Below, piece by piece: positions 6,338 through 8,986 of a stretch of DNA of 8,986 nt. The stretch is taken from the NCBI GenBank assembly GCA_002305715.1, contig DBQD01000023.1, forward strand, positions 62,904 to 71,889, given 5' to 3'. This DNA comes from Proteiniphilum sp. UBA1403. Lineage in GTDB: Bacteria; Bacteroidota; Bacteroidia; Bacteroidales; Dysgonomonadaceae. A model generated the notes under the pieces. It worked only from the letters and a program-made list of their open reading frames with translations, made no database searches and was not told the origin of the DNA. Position 1 is the first letter of the stretch. Each line of letters opens with the position of its first letter. The position numbers were made by a program, and so were the translations under genes.

Positions 6338-7579
6338 TTAGTGCAACTTATGAATAACCAGTCCCGAGCGCAGTTTAGGTTCAAACCAAGTAGTCTTTGG
6401 CGGCATTATATTACCCGTATCCGCAATATCCATCAGTTGCTTCATCGACACCGGATAGAGTGCAATAGCCACAGCCATATCACCACTATCCACCCTCATT
6501 TTCAGCTCACCAAGTCCACGTATCCCCCCCACAAAGTCGATTCTTTTATCGCTGCGCAGATCTTTTATCCCGAGTATCTCATCGAGTATTAAGTTTGAAG
6601 TGATGGTCACATCCAGCTGACCGATAGGGTCATTATCATCATACGTCCCCGGTTTAGCAGTTACACTATAAGAACGTCCGTTGAGGTACACCGAGAAATT
6701 GTGGAGGCACTTAGGACGTTGAATCTCCGTACCTGTTGGCTCAACAATGAAATTCTTCTCCAGCTTATGAATAAATTCATCCGGAGTTAAACCATTTAAA
6801 TCTTTCACCACGCGGTTGTAGTCGATAATTGTCAGCTGGCTATCGGGAAAGCAGACAGCCATGAAATAGTTATACTCTTCCGCACCTGTATGATTAGGAT
6901 TATTTTTCGCCTTCTCAGCCCCCACAAGAGCCGCTGCTGCAGAGCGATGATGACCATCTGCAATATACATTGCCGGCATGGCCGCAAATATCTCCGTAAT
7001 TCGTTTAATATCCAATTCGTCCTGAATGAGCCAAAAGTGGTGCCCTACACCATCGACCGACACAAAATCATACTCCGGTTGTCTGGCCGTTGTTTTCGTT
7101 ACAATCTCATTGAGTTCACTATTATCGGGATAGGCAAAGAATACCGGCTCAATATTCGCATCATTCACCCGCACGTGCTTCATGCGGTCCTCCTCCTTAT
7201 CGCGTCGTGTGAGCTCATGTTTCTTAATTTTTCCGATCATGTAATCCTCCACATAAGCCCCCACCACCAGTCCGTACTGCGTTTTGCCATTCATTGTTTG
7301 AGCATACACATAGTACATCTCCTGTTCATCTTGCACCAACCATCCATTATCCTGAAACAGTTGGAAGTTTTCAGCCGCCTTTGCATACACATCCTCGTCG
7401 TGTTCATCTTTCCCAACCGGGAAATCTATCTCAGGTTTGATAATGTGGTATAGAGACTTCTCGTTTCCTTCCGCCTCTTTGCGGGCCTCTTCCGAATTCA
7501 AGACATCATAGGGGCGTGAAGCCACCTCTTTGACCAGTTCTTTGGGTGGTCGCACCCCCCTAAAAGGTTTTACCTTCAT
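6338..7579 (-). CDS. DUF1015 family protein of unknown function
   Basis: This is a 413-residue cytoplasmic protein of the DUF1015 family. The start is set at the ATG at 7579, giving MKVKPFRGVRPPKEL, the usual family start. The frame is open to an ATG at 7612, but that adds 11 unconserved residues and lies almost on the predicted transcription start. Conserved segments are SRPYDVLNSEEAR (21-33), KHELTRRDKEEDRMKH (120-135), MYIADGHHRSAAA (204-216, with Asp208-Gly-His-His-Arg212) and the C-terminal MPPKTTWFEPKLRSGLV (392-408). The DGHHR motif resembles the signature of ParB/sulfiredoxin-fold proteins, which include serine kinases. From memory, in related Bacteroidales this gene often sits beside serine biosynthesis genes. 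None are in this window. The function is unproven. Confidence 0.9.
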   Translation of the reverse strand: MKVKPFRGVRPPKELVKEVASRPYDVLNSEEARKEAEGNEKSLYHIIKPEIDFPVGKDEHDEDVYAKAAENFQLFQDNGWLVQDEQEMYYVYAQTMNGKTQYGLVVGAYVEDYMIGKIKKHELTRRDKEEDRMKHVRVNDANIEPVFFAYPDNSELNEIVTKTTARQPEYDFVSVDGVGHHFWLIQDELDIKRITEIFAAMPAMYIADGHHRSAAAALVGAEKAKNNPNHTGAEEYNYFMAVCFPDSQLTIIDYNRVVKDLNGLTPDEFIHKLEKNFIVEPTGTEIQRPKCLHNFSVYLNGRSYSVTAKPGTYDDNDPIGQLDVTITSNLILDEILGIKDLRSDKRIDFVGGIRGLGELKMRVDSGDMAVAIALYPVSMKQLMDIADTGNIMPPKTTWFEPKLRSGLVIHKLH

Positions 7580-7626
7580 ACAATTATTTTGTTTTATGTT
7601 GAAATTATTCAACCGTTTATTTTACA

Positions 7627-7634
7627 CAAATATA
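7627..7634 (-). promoter_or_regulatory. Candidate -7 element for the DUF1015 gene
   Basis: On the minus strand this reads TATATTTG, an exact TAnnTTTG match. It lies about 48 bases upstream of the chosen ATG (7579) and would start transcription near 7620, supporting the shorter protein. No clear TTTG lies at the usual -33 spacing. Confidence 0.5.
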
Positions 7635-7657
7635 GCCATTTTATTCGAAAAAACCGC

Positions 7658-7665
7658 TACTTTTG
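7658..7665 (+). promoter_or_regulatory. Candidate -7 element for the DUF4375-PAP2 gene pair
   Basis: TACTTTTG is an exact TAnnTTTG match about 80 bases upstream of the DUF4375 ATG. It lies 23 bases from the oppositely oriented -7 element at 7627-7634, so the region behaves as a divergent promoter. No good TTTG is found at the expected -33 spacing. Confidence 0.45.
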
Positions 7666-7709
7666 TCATTGAAAACTCTCAACCAATCCATCAGAATAAA
7701 ATAACATTC

Positions 7710-7729
7710 AGACTCTATCCAGACTCTAA
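7710..7729 (+). repeat. Two tandem 10-bp units in the DUF4375 leader
   Basis: CAGACTCTA occurs at 7710-7718 and again at 7720-7728, an exact 10-base period close to one helical turn. The repeat ends about 18 bases before the ATG at 7747. It could be a small operator or chance. Confidence 0.5.
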
Positions 7730-7746
7730 TTCAAACATTATTTACA

Positions 7747-8247
7747 ATGATTCAAATTCAAGAAACTGCTATTATCGCCGCCGCTGAAAAGGGGATGGAC
7801 GAATTTCTGAAAGTATTTACCGATGCTTATTTGGAAGCGCTTGGTGGCGACATTACAACAGAAAACATGGATCTGCTTAACGGCTATCAGCACACGCTTC
7901 TTGCCTATCGCTTTTTCTCTGAAGAAGTGAACGAAGGCGGATTTGTACAGCTCATCCAAAATGGTTACGGCGGGTATATTTTCAACAACCCCACAGCCAA
8001 ATCCTTGAAGCTGATGGGAGCCAAAGGCATTTCAAAGATTCTCTACAAGGCCAAAGAAATTTACGATGCTCACCGGGAAGAGTTGGAGCGAGATACCACC
8101 GAAGAGGAGTTCACAGCCATGTATGTCGATTTTGAACAATTCGATGATCTTGAAGAGAAATTCTTTTATATTGAGGAGGAGGAAACAACCATCATCGCCC
8201 AGTATGTGGATGAGCACCTTGAAGATTTCGCCGAGATTATAAAATAG
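7747..8247 (+). CDS. DUF4375 (DMP19-like) acidic protein
   Basis: This 166-residue soluble protein has no signal peptide. The segment LNGYQHTLLAYRFFSEEVNEGGFVQLIQNGYGGY (44-77) carries the core of the DUF4375/DMP19 family, in which a run like EVNNGGFxQFxxN is typical. The family is named for the Neisseria protein DMP19, described as a DNA mimic that binds a repressor. I count 36 Asp/Glu against 13 Lys/Arg, with 24 of the acidic residues in 101-166, including EEEE at 153-156. The charge fits a DNA mimic, but most family members are uncharacterised. The start ATG follows a candidate promoter by about 80 bases. The PAP2 gene begins 37 bases after the stop with no terminator between, so the two are probably cotranscribed. 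Confidence 0.8.
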   Translation: MIQIQETAIIAAAEKGMDEFLKVFTDAYLEALGGDITTENMDLLNGYQHTLLAYRFFSEEVNEGGFVQLIQNGYGGYIFNNPTAKSLKLMGAKGISKILYKAKEIYDAHREELERDTTEEEFTAMYVDFEQFDDLEEKFFYIEEEETTIIAQYVDEHLEDFAEIIK

Positions 8248-8284
8248 CATCGAGCCGTTGAATTAAACAAGCATATCCGCTCGG

Positions 8285-8986
8285 ATGAAGTACAGCATAA
8301 TAATTCTATTGATTGGTCACTTTTTTGTTTATTCCGCAAACCTTTCGGCCCAGGAAACAGAGAACCACACCGATACCAATACAATACAACTAAGTCATCC
8401 CATAAAAGCAGCAAAAATTATTGGCGTAGTACTACCCTCGTCCATGCTTGTTTACGGAGTCCTCTCCTTTCAAGTAGAAGGAATCCGTCAAATTGACTAT
8501 TCCGTTAACAACAAATATCACAAAGAGCCTTCCATACAAAACAACGGATGGGACAGCTACCTCAGGTTCACACCAGCTGCTGCTGCCTTTGGTATGAATA
8601 TAGGAGGCATAGAAAGCAGGCACAAGCTATTTGACATGGCCATTCTTTACACATTGAGCAATGTGTTAAATGCAGGAGTAGTATATGGCGCAAAAAACAT
8701 CACAACTCGAGAACGCCCCGATAGATCAGACAACCATTCATTCCCCTCCGGACATGCATCCACCGCCTTTGTGGCAGCCGAATTTCTACATCAAGAGTAT
8801 AAGGATAAATCAATATGGATTAGTGTGGGTGGCTATGGAATAGCTACCCTTGTCAGTGCGGCCCGAATGTACAATAACCAGCATTGGGTAAGCGATGTTG
8901 TTGCCGGTGCAGGAATTGGAATATTATCCACAAAAATTGCATACTGGTCCTACCCTTACCTTCAAAAAGCATTTCGGATGAAAGAG
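8285..8986 (+). CDS. PAP2 family membrane phosphatase, 3' end cut off by the window
   Basis: An open frame of 234 codons runs from the ATG at 8285 through the last base without a stop. Residues 1-22 form a signal peptide or signal anchor (LSA|QE). The three PAP2 motifs are complete: K137-x6-R144-P145 (KNITTRERP), PSGH at 154-157, and R194-x5-H200-x3-D204 (RMYNNQHWVSD). The Ser usual before Arg194 is Ala. Hydrophobic segments near 45-62, 116-134, 177-192 and 203-220 flank these. PAP2 enzymes in this position dephosphorylate lipid phosphates such as undecaprenyl pyrophosphate, lipid A or phosphatidate at the periplasmic face. Which one cannot be told here. Bacteroidota versions sometimes continue into a beta-barrel domain, and this cannot be checked because the end is missing. 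Confidence 0.9.
   Translation, partial: MKYSIIILLIGHFFVYSANLSAQETENHTDTNTIQLSHPIKAAKIIGVVLPSSMLVYGVLSFQVEGIRQIDYSVNNKYHKEPSIQNNGWDSYLRFTPAAAAFGMNIGGIESRHKLFDMAILYTLSNVLNAGVVYGAKNITTRERPDRSDNHSFPSGHASTAFVAAEFLHQEYKDKSIWISVGGYGIATLVSAARMYNNQHWVSDVVAGAGIGILSTKIAYWSYPYLQKAFRMKE

Noticed and set aside
5740..6357. 205-codon plus-strand open frame opposite the M20 gene
   Set aside because: The M20 frame has all metal ligands; the opposite frame is rich in His, Ser and Arg with no domain, as expected of a shadow.
6890..7453. 187-codon plus-strand open frame opposite the DUF1015 gene
   Set aside because: It lies wholly within the conserved DUF1015 coding sequence and resembles an antisense shadow.
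8166..8623. Two minus-strand open frames (8166-8414 and 8432-8623)
   Set aside because: They lie opposite the DUF4375 end and the PAP2 frame, whose catalytic motifs establish the real coding strand.
1..8986. CRISPR arrays, insertion sequences, defence or toxin-antitoxin modules
   Set aside because: No regularly spaced repeats, transposase motifs or recognisable toxin or defence domains were seen on either strand.

Overview
The window looks like ordinary chromosomal DNA from a Bacteroidales bacterium (phylum Bacteroidota). The evidence is protein content typical of gut or anaerobic Bacteroidota (GH92 and GH125 mannosidases, a DUF1015 protein, an RlpA-like protein with a short N-terminal export signal), several exact matches to the Bacteroidota -7 promoter element TAnnTTTG, no Shine-Dalgarno sequences that decide a start, and a tRNA gene without an encoded CCA tail. 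I cannot name the genus.

Layout. Positions 1-46 are the 3' part of an initiator tRNA-Met, followed by a strong intrinsic terminator. An rlpA-like gene (130-606, +) ends in a hairpin that lies between it and a leftward block. Reading leftward from 7579, that block holds a DUF1015 protein, an M20-family amidohydrolase, an Lrp/AsnC-family regulator, a GH125 alpha-mannosidase and a GH92 alpha-mannosidase. A divergent promoter region (about 7580-7746) separates this block from a rightward pair: an acidic DUF4375 (DMP19-like) protein and a PAP2-family phosphatase cut off by the window end.

How the genes may work together. GH125 (exo-alpha-1,6-mannosidase family) and GH92 (calcium-dependent exo-alpha-mannosidase family) overlap by one base and are probably translated together. 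Both carry export signals and would jointly trim alpha-mannan or high-mannose N-glycans. No SusC/SusD pair or polysaccharide-locus regulator is visible. The nearest upstream regulator is the Lrp/AsnC protein, whose promoter region holds two similar 13-bp boxes 32 bp apart, a plausible autoregulatory site. A textbook terminator lies between the regulator and the GH125 start codon with only 10 bases to spare. No promoter match appears in between, so the mannosidases may be expressed by regulated read-through.

I found no convincing new multi-gene system. The best leads are the lrp-to-mannosidase terminator, the paired operator boxes, the DGHHR motif of the DUF1015 protein and the strongly acidic DUF4375 protein. 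No gene-free stretch exceeds 300 bases.
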